A stretch of DNA of 64,000 nt from Cristatella mucedo (GCA_009760855.2 WPIO01000014.1:5066001-5130000); one strand, 5' to 3'; positions 36,745-49,550 are shown, counted from the stretch's first letter. Numbers and translations are program-made. The notes: generated from the sequence alone by a model not told the origin.

Positions 36745-38440
36745 GCCACTGCAAGCGGTATGCGAAAGCCGATAGTGCGATATTTGGCTGTGAATGAGAC
36801 TAGTGAAGCAGCCGGGCTTGCTTACTTTTCGTTCCATTCACTCAACAAGGCTCGCAGGAACGTCATACATGCTGATGAGCCTTAATATTTCAAAGATGGC
36901 AGCACCAACTGGTTAGCGTACACAAAAACGACTATCCTGACTGGGAGAATCAGTCTTAGCGAAGGTCTGCCGACCCGCATGACTCGTTGCGACTGCTCGT
37001 CGCGGAGCAGCTGCACGCTCACGGACGCATGGTCTCTGTTTTTTAAATTAAACTTTCCCGCCATTCTTTGCGGCGCACGAACGATAGGACCTGTTGATAT
37101 AGGTTGTCTCCGTTATGCTATGCGGTTTCTTTGAATTCTATGAGGTGAGCAAAGCGTGTGAGTCGGAAAGCACTGTACACCCGGAATACTTCATTGGGAC
37201 CGGCGTAGCGGAATCTCGCGGACAAACGCAGAGGCAAACTCATTAGACTCAAGATTTCTGCCAACCCCGAACGCTCCCACGGATAAATAGATGGCGAAAT
37301 TTGTGCAAACAATTGTAGGCAACCGGTGCGCATTGCTGGCGGCAGCGGCGACGCGGCACGCCGATGTGCCCGCCGCTGCCGCCGGCGCCACTCGCGGAAT
37401 GCGTGCAAAATTAGGTCATTAATGCGGGATAACTCAAGGCCGACCATGAGTTAGTGCGATATGCTTATCTATGCCACGAAATGGCGCTGAAAAAAGCCAC
37501 TGGGAGACGACGTCGGCCAGGTCGCCGCGCTCCGTAAACTACTACCGTCCGATGCAGCTGAAATGGTCGATGGAAATGAAATTGTCGCACCTTGCTTAGT
37601 CACGTGTCGCGTACCCCGCTCGGCGTTCGTCGCGAAGAATCCGAGGAAGCTTCTCGGCGAAAACGCTCGCAGCCAGCCACGTCGTGGGCGCTCGCGTGGC
37701 TGGCTGCGAGCAGCTTAGGCTCAGACTACTACTGCCAATCGGAAATGCTCTGTCCAGTGCTGAGCTGACTTAGCGGGGCTAGCTTAGCTTTTTGCTGTGG
37801 CCAGAGCCGAATTCAGCTGCAGTCTCCGGTGCGCAGGAGGTGTCGCCTGAGCACCGAACGCTGCTGTTGCAATAGCTAGCTGAAGCGGCTGCGTGCTCGA
37901 TTAGTCAGACTACGACTACGACTGCTGCTGCTGCTGGGATTTCTATTATTTGCCGTTCCTAAATTGCGAACGCTAATGTGAACGGCAACTGCGATGGCCC
38001 ATGCTTAGGCGGCATAAACGTCGGCGTCGTGCAATACTCAGTCGCTGAGTCTCTGGGTATCTCTGGGTAGGTAGCAGCAGCGCTAAGGAGACGCTCGGCG
38101 GGTGCCTGAGTGGCGCTCTGAAAGTCACCGTAGACGCTGACGCAGTGTTTGTACGCTGCTGCTCTGTGCTCCGGTCGCACATAGACCTCCGTCGCTGTTG
38201 AATACACTTCCCTATGCTATGGATGTGGTTGGACTCGTGGACTCGTAGTCTGGGTTGCTTTCACTCGTTTCTGCCATGCTGTTTGTGGTATAGCAAAAAA
38301 CCTTGTCCCAACGTCATCGTGCCCGACAATACGTATAAGCGCTCAGGGCGAGATTTGGCGAGCGACACGTGCAGCAGTATTCTTTGAGATGAGCGCTGCA
38401 CCAGGTCCTCGCAGCTCGGCAGAGGCGAAGCGATGTGTAG
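36745..38440. other. Spacer with a strong hairpin, no gene recognised
   Basis: No coding exon identified. It contains the perfect inverted repeat at 37665-37711. Confidence 0.5.
37665..37711. other. Perfect 17-bp inverted repeat (hairpin)
   Basis: Left arm gctcgcagccagccacg (37665-37681), 13-nt loop, right arm cgtggctggctgcgagc (37695-37711), no mismatches. It is not part of any repeat recognised in the window. It could be a short pre-miRNA-like hairpin, a protein-binding palindrome or a MITE core. Confidence 0.7.
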
Positions 38441-38444
38441 CATA

Positions 38445-38660
38445 GGGAAGCAGCAGCAGCAAGCGAGGGCAGCAGCAGAAGCAAGTGAGGGGCAGCAGTA
38501 GCAGCAAGCGATGATGGCAGCAGCAGCAGCAGCAAGCAAGGGCAGCAACAGCAAGCGGTGATAGCAGCAGCAGCAAGCAATGGCAGCAACAGCAGCAAGA
38601 GAGGGCAGCAGCAGAAGTAGCAACAAGCGAGGGCAGCAGCAGTAGCAGCAGCAGCAGCAT
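38445..38660. repeat. Imperfect AGC-rich minisatellite
   Basis: About 215 bp of variable units built from (GCA)n plus caagcgaggg or caagcaatgg spacers. It reads as alternating Leu/Cys-rich peptides on the minus strand with no supporting gene structure. Confidence 0.85.
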
Positions 38661-38737
38661 GGTCGTAACGCGCCACCGGCTTCTCAGTCACTGGGCTCCA
38701 GATTCATTACGACTGGGATTCGTTGCGATTGGCATCT

Positions 38738-38822
38738 GCAAAGTGCCTGGGAAGAGATTTGGTTCTATGAGGAGGCTGTACAAGTGTATTAATATTAATA
38801 TTAATAGTATTATTATTATTTA
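38738..38822 (+). mobile_element. LINE/SINE 3-prime tail
   Basis: Plus strand: ctgcaaagtgcctgggaagagattt..tctatgaggaggctgtacaag then ATTAATATT and (ATT)n. Only the last 85 bp of an element remain. Confidence 0.65.
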
Positions 38823-38829
38823 GGCAATC

Positions 38830-39686
38830 GATTTGATCCCGATCTATGGCCGATGCTGCTTATTCTGAACCCAGTCCTGATTCTAGTGTCCACAGGTGAT
38901 GAACCTGTTACGGCAAGTCTACAGGTTCATTTATGAATCTGCATTTAGTGTTTGTAAAAGAAACAAAAATATGGCTCTGCTAAGCAATATTAGTAGAAAA
39001 ACCTATGCATATACGAAGAGTATTTTTTTTTATTAATACTTAGAAATAAAATACAAAAGTGCACTATTTTTATCTGCTTCTAGCGTTGATTAGGGTTACG
39101 TTCAGTCTCGCCAGCAAAGAAAAATAGCCACCGCAAAAAAATAGGAACCTGTGTGAATACATAATATGTATGTATGCATGTACGTATACAGAGTATTTTG
39201 ATAATTTTATTGCATCTACTCGCAAAGCTGCGAAGACTAAGTGAGTGTTCTGTTGGACAGTTCTCTGCATCCTACTCAAAGCGTGAGGGGCTTCGATGCA
39301 CACCTAGTAGCACTCAGCAATCATCTCGTACAACAAGGACGAGCAGAACTTCGGCAAAGTAGGAAGGGCACAAGCGGTGGAGAGCCTTAAGAATCAGAGT
39401 AACAGCTTGACCTGTGTACTATCTGATTTCTGCTTTCTGATCGGCGACTCGGAGCCACTACAGCTTCTTTAGCAAAGAAAACAGATGACAGCCTTTGGAT
39501 CCGAATACCAGCCTCGTCCGACTGTGAGAGCAGCCTTTGGAATAAAATGTTTTTACCACCTGGGGGGGTTTCAAAGAGCAAAATCAGATCAAAAATAGAG
39601 TCAACCATGGCCCCACTACTAAGTAGCTAACTCATGACTTTATAAGGAAAAGGGATGACGGCGCATCAAGATACTTGTTACGATGC
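38830..39686. other. Spacer, no gene recognised
   Basis: AT-rich sequence. Part of 39210-39620 (cactcaaagcgtgaggggct..gcaatcatctcg, aagagccttaagaatcagag) is weakly LINE-like, but too diverged to place. Confidence 0.4.
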
Positions 39687-40085
39687 TAATAATAATATAA
39701 TAATAATAATTCACTTGATAAAGCGCCCTCAGAGAACTCAATCTCTCTCTCTAGGCGCTTTACATTTGCTGTAAAGTGAAATGCAATTGAATGGTAAGTA
39801 AAATCATGCTTGAAAAACAAACGAGATGAATAATATGGTTAGGGGTGACATGCATAGGGTCAGCATGCAAATGTGGTTAGTGGCAGCATGCACACTGTCA
39901 GCACGCATAAGCACATCAAAGACGAATCACAGGGACCCACTAAATGCTGTCCTAAATAGGTGTGTTTTTAGGTTCCTTTTAAATGTGGTCAGGTCAGGGG
40001 ATGTTTTGACGCAGGTCGGGAGGGAGTTCCAGGCTTTGGGAGCATACGAGCTAAATGCACGGTCTCCAAAGGATTTAAGGTTTGT
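39687..40085 (-). mobile_element. LINE-A 3-prime end
   Basis: Minus strand: polymerase C-terminal SFGDRAF region near 40050-40080, 3-prime UTR, hairpin with an extra CTCT in the loop (39720-39765), and (ATT)n at 39687-39711. It is close to the copies at 50373 and 57660. Confidence 0.85.
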
Positions 40086-40707
40086 ATGCTAGGAGGAAGA
40101 AATTCTACACGGTTGGTAAGGTTGGTAGTTTCGAGTCAGAAGCAATTTCTTTGTTTTACATGGACTTGCACACTGAAAAATCCTAATAATTACGTGTTCC
40201 TTTCGCAGAATTCAAAGTTAATCTATAGGTGTGGTCATGGAAATGGGTCCACAGCTTTTGGCGGGCGTTTCATCCTGGGTGCAGCTTGACTCTATGGATC
40301 GAGCGTACATTAGCGTACTCAGTCCATTTGGATCTGCGCACAAGTAGCGAAGTTCATTTGACTTCAGCGGTCTTCCGATTCTCCGTTAGCGATGCAGTTA
40401 AATCTCGGTCCGGCTCAAATGTTTTACTAACTACAGCTTTTTTTCGCCGATCAAGACGTATGTACGCTCCGCCATCTATAACTATTGAAATCCGGCTGCT
40501 AGTTAGCGATCGAGCAGCAGCTTGCCATGTGACGTCACAATTCGGAGGCTAGGTTCGATTAGCTGGAGCACGCGAGCACATAGAAGAGCTCTCACTGCTG
40601 ATTAGTTCGTCGAAAAAGAGCTTTTTTTAAGACCCCCTTTTAAAATGCATATTGAGCAGCCAAGTTGTAATCAGTACTCTCGTCGTGCTCGCTGCTTATA
40701 AAAGCTT

Positions 40708-40945
40708 AATAGGAATAATAATACATTTGTATGGCGCCCTCAGATAACTTAATCTCTTTCTGGGCACCTTAAATATGCTGTAATGGAAGCAGGATCAAAC
40801 GGTTTGTGGTAACATGCTCGATGTCAGCAAGCATAACACGTTAGAGGTGAAATGCACACTGTAAGCATGCAAATATGGTTCGTGGCAGCATCCAGTGTCG
40901 GCACGCATATGCACACAAAGGACATATCACGTGGACCCACTCATG
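40708..40945 (-). mobile_element. LINE-A 3-prime end, diverged
   Basis: Minus-strand 3-prime UTR with hairpin (aggtgcccagaaagagatt..tatctgagggcgccata) and a short ATT tail. About 240 bp remain. Confidence 0.75.
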
Positions 40946-42635
40946 GTTATCGTAATGCTTTGGCAAAGATGTCCACCATTAAAAACAGTTTGTAAGTTCG
41001 GCTGTCTACTTTCATTGCACGTCTGGAGCCATGTTTTGAACGCTTTATGTAGAAAGGTGGGTAAATAATGACATGGTGAAGTCACAGACAAGTGAAATTT
41101 GCTGAGAGCGTAACCTGCCAAAATCGAATAAAAACTCATCGCGACATCTGAATGACAATAGAATGGCTTTAAGTGAAATAGGCTTGTGTCAGATATCCTC
41201 TGGACTTTTGGCGGCAAGCACGTCGTCGAGATACACCTGCTCACTGCGGCTCAAATAATCACAACTGCAAGTAATCGTTCAGTATCGATGCTATCACTCG
41301 TCGACGCACATTGTCGTCTCGAGCTCGAAGTACCCGAGCATTATTCATAGGCAATGCAATGACCTCGCTATGACCTCGACAATGCTATGACCTCGCGACA
41401 ATCACTAGTTCGAGCGGCGGCACAACGCATGCAATATGTACACGCCTGAAACTTGCAATATGCCAGCGGTAACGAAACAGCGCTCAATGTCCTGCAGGCA
41501 TTGCTTGCGGAAACGGCGAATTAGAAAAGAAAAGCAAAAAATGTGAAGTTGAGGAAAACGTTTGTGTGCCTTTATTTTAATGATAATTAAATGAAATAAT
41601 AATTTGATGGGTTTAATAACGATCTAATGAAAAACGCGACGCACTAACGTTTTCATCAACCTTACAGTTACCTGTATACTGCCCAATGCTATTTGCTTAC
41701 TGGCTTACTGCAGCTCAAGCTCAGCGCTCTGATTCACCGACCGGCAGACCATTGCTCCAAGAGAGCGACCTGCGCTCAGGCTTTATAGAGTGCCTATATC
41801 GCATTCCATACAATAAATAATCTCGTTCACAAATAACTATAAATCCCACTACTCGGTAGTCTTAAGTCTTAAGTAGTCTTAAGTCTTTGGTTATCGCGGC
41901 TGTTGCATAAGCTGCTCTCAGTTCAAATTCAGCGGCCAAGCTCATATTTCGTAATAGCAGGCATTGCACTATCCTCTCCAATAAAACACGTGTCCGTACC
42001 CGGACGATTCGGTTGTCCATAGATTCGTAGTACTCGTAGTGACTGCTGTGACAGCGTCGATCGAGCTTTTGGGCCTCCGGACGTCTTCTGGATAGCTTGT
42101 GGGTGCTGGGCGTCGTCGTCATTCTGAAAAGAAGCCGTCTTCTTGACGCTGACTGCACCGTCAAGCCGCTATTGGCTGCTAGCCGAGACGTAGAAGCTAG
42201 TATAAGCCTGACGCTATTGGCTGCTAGCCGAGACGTAGAAGCACGTAGAAGCCTGCCGTTGGTAACTCTCTTTATCAGCCTCCGGTAGCTGCCCCACCGT
42301 CCAGATCGCCTTCATCGTCAGGCACCGCTTCTCATGTCGCAGCAGCATCTTCGATTTACCTATAGGCTAACGCGAATTGCAACCGCGCGCAGAGAAGAAA
42401 TATAGAAAACATGACAACGGCCTGACAGCCGAAGCTGAGGAAACAAAGGAATCCGAAATAGTACTGGTTCTGCCTGCGGCATCACACACGGCCGTAACGA
42501 AGCTCAAGAGAACACGAAGGATGAATGCCCTGTCGCACGGCAGAGAGACGCAGGAGACGCAAGAGAAAACGCAGAAAGACTGACTTGTATCACAGCAGAA
42601 GAGGGGGAAATTGACATTAGTATTTTTAACTATCG
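40946..42635. other. Spacer, no gene recognised
   Basis: No defensible exon. Local tandem repeats are present: atgacctcg units at 41359-41393, tagtcttaag units at 41860-41887 and the 45-bp duplication at 42168-42257. A minus-strand YLDD motif near 41230 is discussed as a finding. Confidence 0.4.
42168..42257. repeat. 45-bp tandem duplication
   Basis: Two adjacent 45-bp units beginning gctattggctgctagccgag. The first 29 bp are identical and the last 16 bp have diverged. Confidence 0.9.
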
Positions 42636-42641
42636 AAACAA

Positions 42642-42810
42642 AATACTAGCTGATCGAACAAAATAATCTTTTGTATAGCGACGGATGAGCCTCTACGGCT
42701 ATCACCGCCGCTTTCAGCGGCGATAAAAGATCGCCCGCCGCAGGATTCGAACCCCCGACCTCGGAACCGAGGTCATGAAAGCTAACCGCCTTACCTAGTG
42801 TGCCATTACG
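42642..42810 (-). mobile_element. tRNA-derived SINE (SINE1), well preserved
   Basis: Minus strand: A-box region (tggcacactaggtaagg), B box (cgggggttcgaatcctgc, about 42741-42758), paired body (gccgctgaaagcggcggtgat), then gattattttgttcgatcagctagtattttg. One of the three best SINE1 copies, with 17350 and 45322. Confidence 0.85.
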
Positions 42811-42814
42811 GCTA

Positions 42815-43420
42815 ATGTATATCCGTGCAGATTCGAGCAAGCATCTCGGGCAGAACGACACGATACCATTCAATCGGAGCCTGTCTATGAAAGTGAAATT
42901 CCTAAAGCTCCAACTGCCGAACAAATGGCCAAAAGAATAGTTTATTACTGGGACGCACAGTGGGACCCGAAGCTGCCGCCTCGTCAGGTGCTCTGCGAGT
43001 CCAGTCAGGTGTGCACGAGTGAGAAGCGAGGAATAAGGAGAAGTGCGGGATTAAGCTCGCACAGGCCCGCCGACTTCACAGCCAATATCCTGCTCGCTAC
43101 AAGGCAGAAGAACCCGTGCATCTTGCGACGCGTTGCTCCACACGCGACGTATTAGTTATTGAAGAGAAATGCAAGGCTTTTCGGACAAGCGCTGTCTGCC
43201 AACCCGGAGGACGAAGCTCGGAACGAGGTGAAGAGCGGACGGAAGTCGTTTTCGATGCATCGGTTCACGAAAAGAGCGTCTCTTAACTTTCACATGCACT
43301 TTAGGATTTCATGAGGCATGATAATAATGGTGTTCTATCTTTTTGCAATAAACCATACAGTTCTGAGTAAAATTAACAAGCTTGGTTGGGCATGGTGACC
43401 AGCTGCCGTCGTCGGCTGTA
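42815..43420. other. Spacer, no gene recognised
   Basis: No exon, RNA gene or repeat family recognised. Confidence 0.5.
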
Positions 43421-43424
43421 CGGC

Positions 43425-43545
43425 GCCTATTTCAATTTCAATTGCATTTCCCTTTGCAGCAAATGTAAAGCGCCTAGAGAGAGATTGAGTTCTCTGAGGG
43501 CGCTTTATCAAGTGCATTATTATTATTATTATTATTTGGTGGTTC
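43425..43545 (+). mobile_element. LINE-A 3-prime terminus
   Basis: Plus strand: ttcaattgcatttcccttt, gcagcaaatgtaaagcgcc, loop agagagattgagttctct, right arm gagggcgctttatc, then (ATT)6. It is the cleanest example of the terminal hairpin and tail. Confidence 0.85.
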
Positions 43546-43549
43546 ATCT

Positions 43550-44610
43550 TTCTATTAAGCTCTTACGATCAGGTTTCCTAATGCATTTTCATGTGTGCTA
43601 ACTATTTATCTAACTCCTATAAGGTCGTGCGTCGTGGTTTCTTAGATGTTAGCGTTCGTTGTGGGCCTATAGCTCTCTAGGCGGATGTCGTCCTGCTCGC
43701 ATAATTATGACAAATATATTCGATAAAGATGGCGCTCTTGACAAACTCTTTTTGTACACTCTGAAATTATGGAAGTTCGCTGCGCAGACGAAAGCTAATC
43801 GGAACCGGAGATGTTCTCACGTCTGGAACTGGGGCAAATGTCCTCTGTGGCAAATATCCACACCCCCCCACCAGCTCCGCCACTCGCAGCTTAGGCGTCA
43901 TCTAGCTGACCACGTGACTGGCAGCTCCTTACCCTCTTACTATCTACCGCCGTCCAGGTCGGACAAGCGCTCGCCTTTTCTCATTTGTTCTCGCTGTCAG
44001 CATTCTTTGCGTTAGACGGTACATGACGATTCTATCTGGAGCATCGAGTTTTCCATCTGACCTTTTGTAGGCAGCGGTTACACTTAGTCGTTCGATGTGA
44101 ATTCTGAAAAGATAGTAATGGCACAAATGCTTTCGAGCTTGTATAATAGCGAAATCGAAGTAGCCATCTTGAAAATATCCTGCAAGTTAAACAGGCCCTA
44201 AAACATTGCTCAATCTAGCACCTATGCATCGGAGGTGAAAATTAGAATAATACTCCAGGTACCAGATGAATTATATCGACCTCAAAACCCAGCCATGACG
44301 GTGGAGACTGCATCGTGTGTGGCCCCCAGACTTACACGCACACACGCGCGTGCACGCACGCACTCACACATTATACACACATATGGCAATTAACGATCCT
44401 GAAGATTATGCTTTCTGAGATGCATCTAGTTGTGGCTGCTTGGTAGTTCTGGGGCAAAACAGTCTTGTTTCATTTTTTTGGCTTGGCGTTATTATAGGTT
44501 ATGTGTTACTGAATACCAATTTGACGGGCCTTTTGACCTTCAGTTTGGGCAAAAATACGTCTTAATGTACTGCTTTGGGTTTTACCAGGTTCTTTCTAGA
44601 TCGAGCGCGA
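43550..44610. other. Spacer with MITE fragment
   Basis: No gene recognised. 43825-43890 (ggcaaatgtcctctgtggc..ccagctccgccactcgc) resembles the right half of the hAT-like MITE at 33908. A short CA-rich tract lies at 44333-44376. Confidence 0.45.
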
Positions 44611-44617
44611 GTGGCTT

Positions 44618-44702
44618 TTTCTTACGCAACATCTACTCTCCTGCTTCCGACTGTGGCACATCCTTTCCAGCCGTCCTGAGCTGCCACTTCCATGCCACGT
44701 GA
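44618..44702 (+). mobile_element. LINE-B C-terminal fragment
   Basis: Matches the LINE-B region after the RT thumb: cttacgcaacatctactctcctgc, then ccgactgtggcacatcctttccagccgtcctg. About 85 bp. Confidence 0.65.
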
Positions 44703-44871
44703 CTTTGCAAAGACGTTGCTACCAAGGATCTTCCAAAGTGCTTAGTTATTTTGCACATTCCGGCCTCTCAAGCACATCTCCGACAGACTCAGGCCTCGCG
44801 CGGTCGTTTGCCTCTGCACTCGTTGAAATTATTTAATTTTTCATGACACGAGAACTTGATGCAAAAGAATC

Positions 44872-44996
44872 AGGTTTGGCGCCGGGTTAAGGTTCTCGCC
44901 TTAAGCGATCGTGGTCGTGGGCTCGAGCCCTGCGGCACATGTCAAGCTCCTGAATAACAAAATTAGTTCTCTTAGGGTGCTTCGCAGATGAATTGG
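44872..44996 (+). mobile_element. tRNA-derived SINE with LINE tail (SINE2)
   Basis: Plus strand: A-box ggtttggcgccgggttaagg, B box gtgggctcgagccctgc (about 44926-44942), then a short linker and the LINE-like tail aattagttctcttagggtgcttcg. Confidence 0.75.
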
Positions 44997-45321
44997 ATTT
45001 TTTCCAAGTTTTCTTTCGCAAGTCGGCTCGAATCGACGCTATCCCGCGTATGTGCGCCTCCCGATCTCAGCCAGTTGAAGCCGCTCTAAGCCGAACCAGC
45101 ATTCGCACGACCTGGTCACTAACCATATGACAACCATCGCGGTCGTCAGGCCACGATGTCAGCTCGACGTCGCAGCAACAGCACAGAGCAGCATCGCTTA
45201 AAACCGCTCGACGCGCAGGGAGGGTGCAGGCGGAGCTCTACGAGTACGGCCCGTCCTGTCCTTCCATGCGATGCGTGCGTGCACGTCGCCCCGATCAACC
45301 GAAGTCGATGTGTCCTTCCAG

Positions 45322-45490
45322 GATGGAGCACTAGGTAAGGCGGTTGCTTTTCGCGACCTCGGTCCCGACGTCGTGGGTTCGAATCCTGCGGTGGGCGATC
45401 CTCTATCGCCTCTGCAAACGGTGGTGATAGGCGTAAAGGCTCTTCTGCCTCTATACAAAAGAGGCTATTGAATCAGCTAGTATTTTTAAT
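45322..45490 (+). mobile_element. tRNA-derived SINE (SINE1), well preserved
   Basis: A-box-like gagcactaggtaaggcgg, B box gtgggttcgaatcctgcgg (about 45373-45391), body ggtggtgataggcg..ctcttctgcctc and terminal aatcagctagtatttttaat. Head-to-tail layout matches the copy at 17350. Confidence 0.85.
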
Positions 45491-45494
45491 TTAG

Positions 45495-48400
45495 CTACTA
45501 AGACGAAGTCCCTCTCTCTACGCGGCCCCCGTCTACCGAGCGAGCGGGGAGGGGCCACGGCTGACACGTGGGGGACGGCCCAGGGTCAACACGCGGCGGT
45601 GGAGGGCCACGGCTGACACGTGGGTCCGCTCGCCACTCGGAGTCAAGCGACACGCTACGGCACGCCTGCACGTCTGCACGGCGTTTATTGGGAGCCGCAA
45701 GGGGCGCAGCAGCCTCCACCGGCCGCGCCGCCGGGCGGGAGCGGCGATCGACCAATGAGAAAGGTAGCATTCGGCTCCGGGCTCCGCCCCGGCGCTCGCT
45801 GCCGAGCCCCGCGCGGTCCCGGCGTCCGCGGATCGTCACGTGAGGCGCTAGCGTTGCCGCTAATGGCCGCCGCGGTCGCGCTTCTTGGAAGCGCGAGATC
45901 GCATTCCTCTGCACCTGCCGGCGGCGGCTAGTTCCTGGAAGCCGCTTTGCCAGCGGTAGGTACGCCGCCGCCGCCGCCTCCGGCTCTCCGGATATAGCAG
46001 ATTCGCGGCGGTGCGCGCGTCTGCATTCCTGCAGTAGCGCGCGTGCTCGTCGCCAGATTCGGCGTACGCCTAGATGAGTGCACCCTTCCAACCGCTACGT
46101 ATGGCTGGCTGGCTGGCTGGCTCTAGCGTCGTGAAATTGAGGCGCAGAGCTGAGACGACTTTCTCTGAGCTCGGCCCGACCTACTAAGGCTGGCCCTTTC
46201 GAAGGTGAATGCTCGATGAGTTCGATACCAGCAGCTGTGGCAGCTCTGATAAGTCCCGCAGTTGGACGAGACAATTTGTATGTAGGAGTCCAGTCCAGGT
46301 TGCGGACGCCGCGCACGACACAGTTGACTATGCGTAGACGAGCAGTATAAAAGAAGTGAGTTGTGAGGTAGCCGAGCACTTGCTTTCGGTATGTAAGACG
46401 CGCTAAATACGACCGCCAACGAAGAGTAGACTTTTAGAAGCGCACTCCGCTTAAAGCGAGCCCAGCGATCCACGGACGTTGAGCGCGAGTTCTCAACCAG
46501 TGGCGCTGCACTGATCTCGTGCCCATTCCATGCCGTCGGTAGTACAGGTATTGCAACGCGACAGCGTATTTATCTTTCAACGCGGCGGCGCGTGCGATAA
46601 GCTACGGAGTTTCCGCGGGCGTAGCAAGGAGGCTGCACCTTTAATTTGGCTGACCGTTGACCTCTTCCCTACCTGTCAACCTCGGCGGACGTCTCCACCC
46701 GGTCCGGCCCGGACGGGGGCGGGGTGAGGCAGCCCAGTTCGCGGCCCCGGCTGCTCCCCTCGCTGCTCCGAGCAGCTTAACGAGCGACACCTGCCGAGCG
46801 CAGGAGTCGCTCCGCCTCCTTTCCTGACTCGCATTCGATGAGACCGAACAGCGGTTAGGCAGCGGGCGCTGCGCCCAGCGACGCCCCGCCCCCGATTTTA
46901 ACTTAACGGCCTCGCGGTCGTCAATTGTTGTCTTTGTTTGCACTAGACAAAACTTTTGGTTTTGACTCTGGAGGCTGCCGACATGAACGCTAGCAAAGGT
47001 TTGACAAGCCCAATTTTTATTAGTAATGATGAAGGCTGATACTCTGAGCTCCTTTAGAAATATGATTCAACATTGTCTGCAACTCCTTTCATCAGTTAAT
47101 GCACCGTGGACGTCAAGGTATGCGCTAGCAGCTAGTGCATGCCAACTTGACGTGTGTTTCCTGAACAGTCACACATTGTGCCTTGTCGATTCTACAGCTT
47201 GGCCAAAACTGCTCCTATCGACGTAAACTTTGGAACATAAGCTGGGCTCGCCGGCCTTCGCAACATGACTTGCTCATATTCGCGTCATGGCTGTGTACAG
47301 CTACGTACAGTGTCTAAGCTCCCGAATGTCCCTGAACTTGATTTGTATGATATTTCCAAACGTTTGACATGTCAAACTTAATTTTTTTAAATTTCAGAAC
47401 GCGATACCAAGCTCCCTACATATTTTGAGGGGTCTGGCATAGTTTTACAGCGACTGGTATTGATCTGTTGACTTGTTAATATAGCCACATTTGGCTGAGG
47501 TTCTGTCAAAAACGTGACCTTGACTCTTACAGGTCTTCAGAAGGTCAACGTGACAGCTGTGGTTAGATCAAAAGATAGCTAACGCTATCCTTGTTTCTTG
47601 TGCTAATTCGCACGCCAATTTTTCCCTTAGTCTTTGAGAAATGTCAATAAACGTGCAGTTGGGGGAGCTAAATCCTATTAGTGGTAGGGGGCATAACTAC
47701 CCAGCCCCCCTCGGCGATTCTACCTCGCGATTGCGACCTCCCGCGGCGCATCCGGGCTCACCGAGCAGAATGCACCGACCTTGCGGTGTGGTGGGATCAC
47801 AGGGCGACTAACCCGCGGCGAAAAAATTAAGCGACGCTGGTATGGCTGAGGGCCGAAACGACAAAAGCCCATTGGCAGCCCCTAATAATTGGCAGCCCTA
47901 ATAATGGCTTCTACCTAGAAGAAGCGAACACTGTACGGATACGCCACGGTTCGATTAAACTACAGCGCCTACGACGCCGACGCTGTGTAAATGCCTAGAT
48001 GATTTAAGCTCTTTTCTGAGCAAAACTGGTGCAATGGCTCGCTGTTTGACGTTTTTGCTACAGACAAGTGGCCCTCCCCCCCCCCCTGGTGGCGGAGCCA
48101 AAGGGGGGCAGTTGCCACCTCCCCATAGACATAGGGAAGTACCTATATCCCGGGGCAAATTTGCCCAGGTCTTGCGGGGTGGGGGGTAACGGACCTTTGC
48201 CCCCAACCTGAACCCCTGCCCCCAACCTGAAAAATTCTGGCTCCACCCCTGCGCCTCCTTAATAAGCGTATTTTCGGTAAAAATTCCTTAGTGAATAGGG
48301 TCTCGAAGAGAGCGTACAGACAGACGGATGCCGTCAGGGTGCCGATTTGGTGAAAATGAGAGGGTTTTGTTGAAGTGTGGTAGGACTATCGATAATTGAT

Positions 48401-49100
48401 CTTTATTCGTAAACTTGTTTGTGTTGGGGAATATTATTTCCGTTTTGGTCTGTGAATTTCAGCAATGACAGCCTTTTGGCGGGCCTGCCCACCCTCAATT
48501 GCTTACGTCGCTTCACCAAGGCCACCTGTGTAAATCCGAAACTCTGTATAGATAAGCCTTCAAGGAGGTCCAGGAGGCTGCGAGGAGCTTGTTCGCCGGG
48601 TATAGACCGGCTGCAGTTACTAAGCGACGGTCTCGTGGCGATATGGCCACTGGAGGCAGCTGCGGCGCTTTGCTTTGGGGGGCAGAGTCGCACTTGAAAG
48701 CTAGATTCTGTCAAGATTGTGCAAAATGAAGAATGATTGCCCACAATTATGCCCTTTGGTTCAACACTCAGTGTGCGGATCATTCACTACAAAGCTAACG
48801 TAAGCGGGAGCCAAGACTGGCCATCAGTTTAAAGTCGATCTGCACAAGTGATGGCGAGCGAATTTTCGTAGCTGCAACTAACAAGTAGATTGACACGAGG
48901 CTGGACTGAAGAAGTAGAGGCGGCGAGTGCTGGCCTCCCGCGCCGGGCAGGAACTGTCCTTGTCACGTGAACTGTCGCGGAGGCAGCTGCTACCCACAGT
49001 TGCCTCCGCTCGGCCGCTCGCTCGGCTCCCGAGCAGTGCACGCCCCAGCGACGTTCTTGAGCGACTCTCTCGCTACGGCGGCAAGCTCTTTCTATCGAGA
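45495..49100. other. Mostly CpG-rich spacer (to about 46900), no gene recognised
   Basis: 45500-46080 and 46600-46900 are CpG-rich with open frames on both strands but no domains. (GGCT)n occurs at 46104-46121. From 46900 the DNA is AT-richer. The only element identified is the MITE at 48086-48251. Confidence 0.4.
48086..48251 (-). mobile_element. hAT-like MITE, second copy
   Basis: Ends are ctggtggcggagcc (left) and ggctccacccctg (right), forming imperfect terminal inverted repeats. The interior aligns on the minus strand with 33908-34081, including ttttcaggttgggggca, ggtacttcccta and the poly-C stretch. No clear target duplication is seen because the left flank is poly-C. Confidence 0.6.
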
Positions 49101-49102
49101 GG

Positions 49103-49550
<448 letters not shown>

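Noticed and set aside
45322-45400. tRNA gene
   Set aside because: Good A and B boxes but no matching acceptor stem, and the sequence continues into the SINE1 body shared with other copies.
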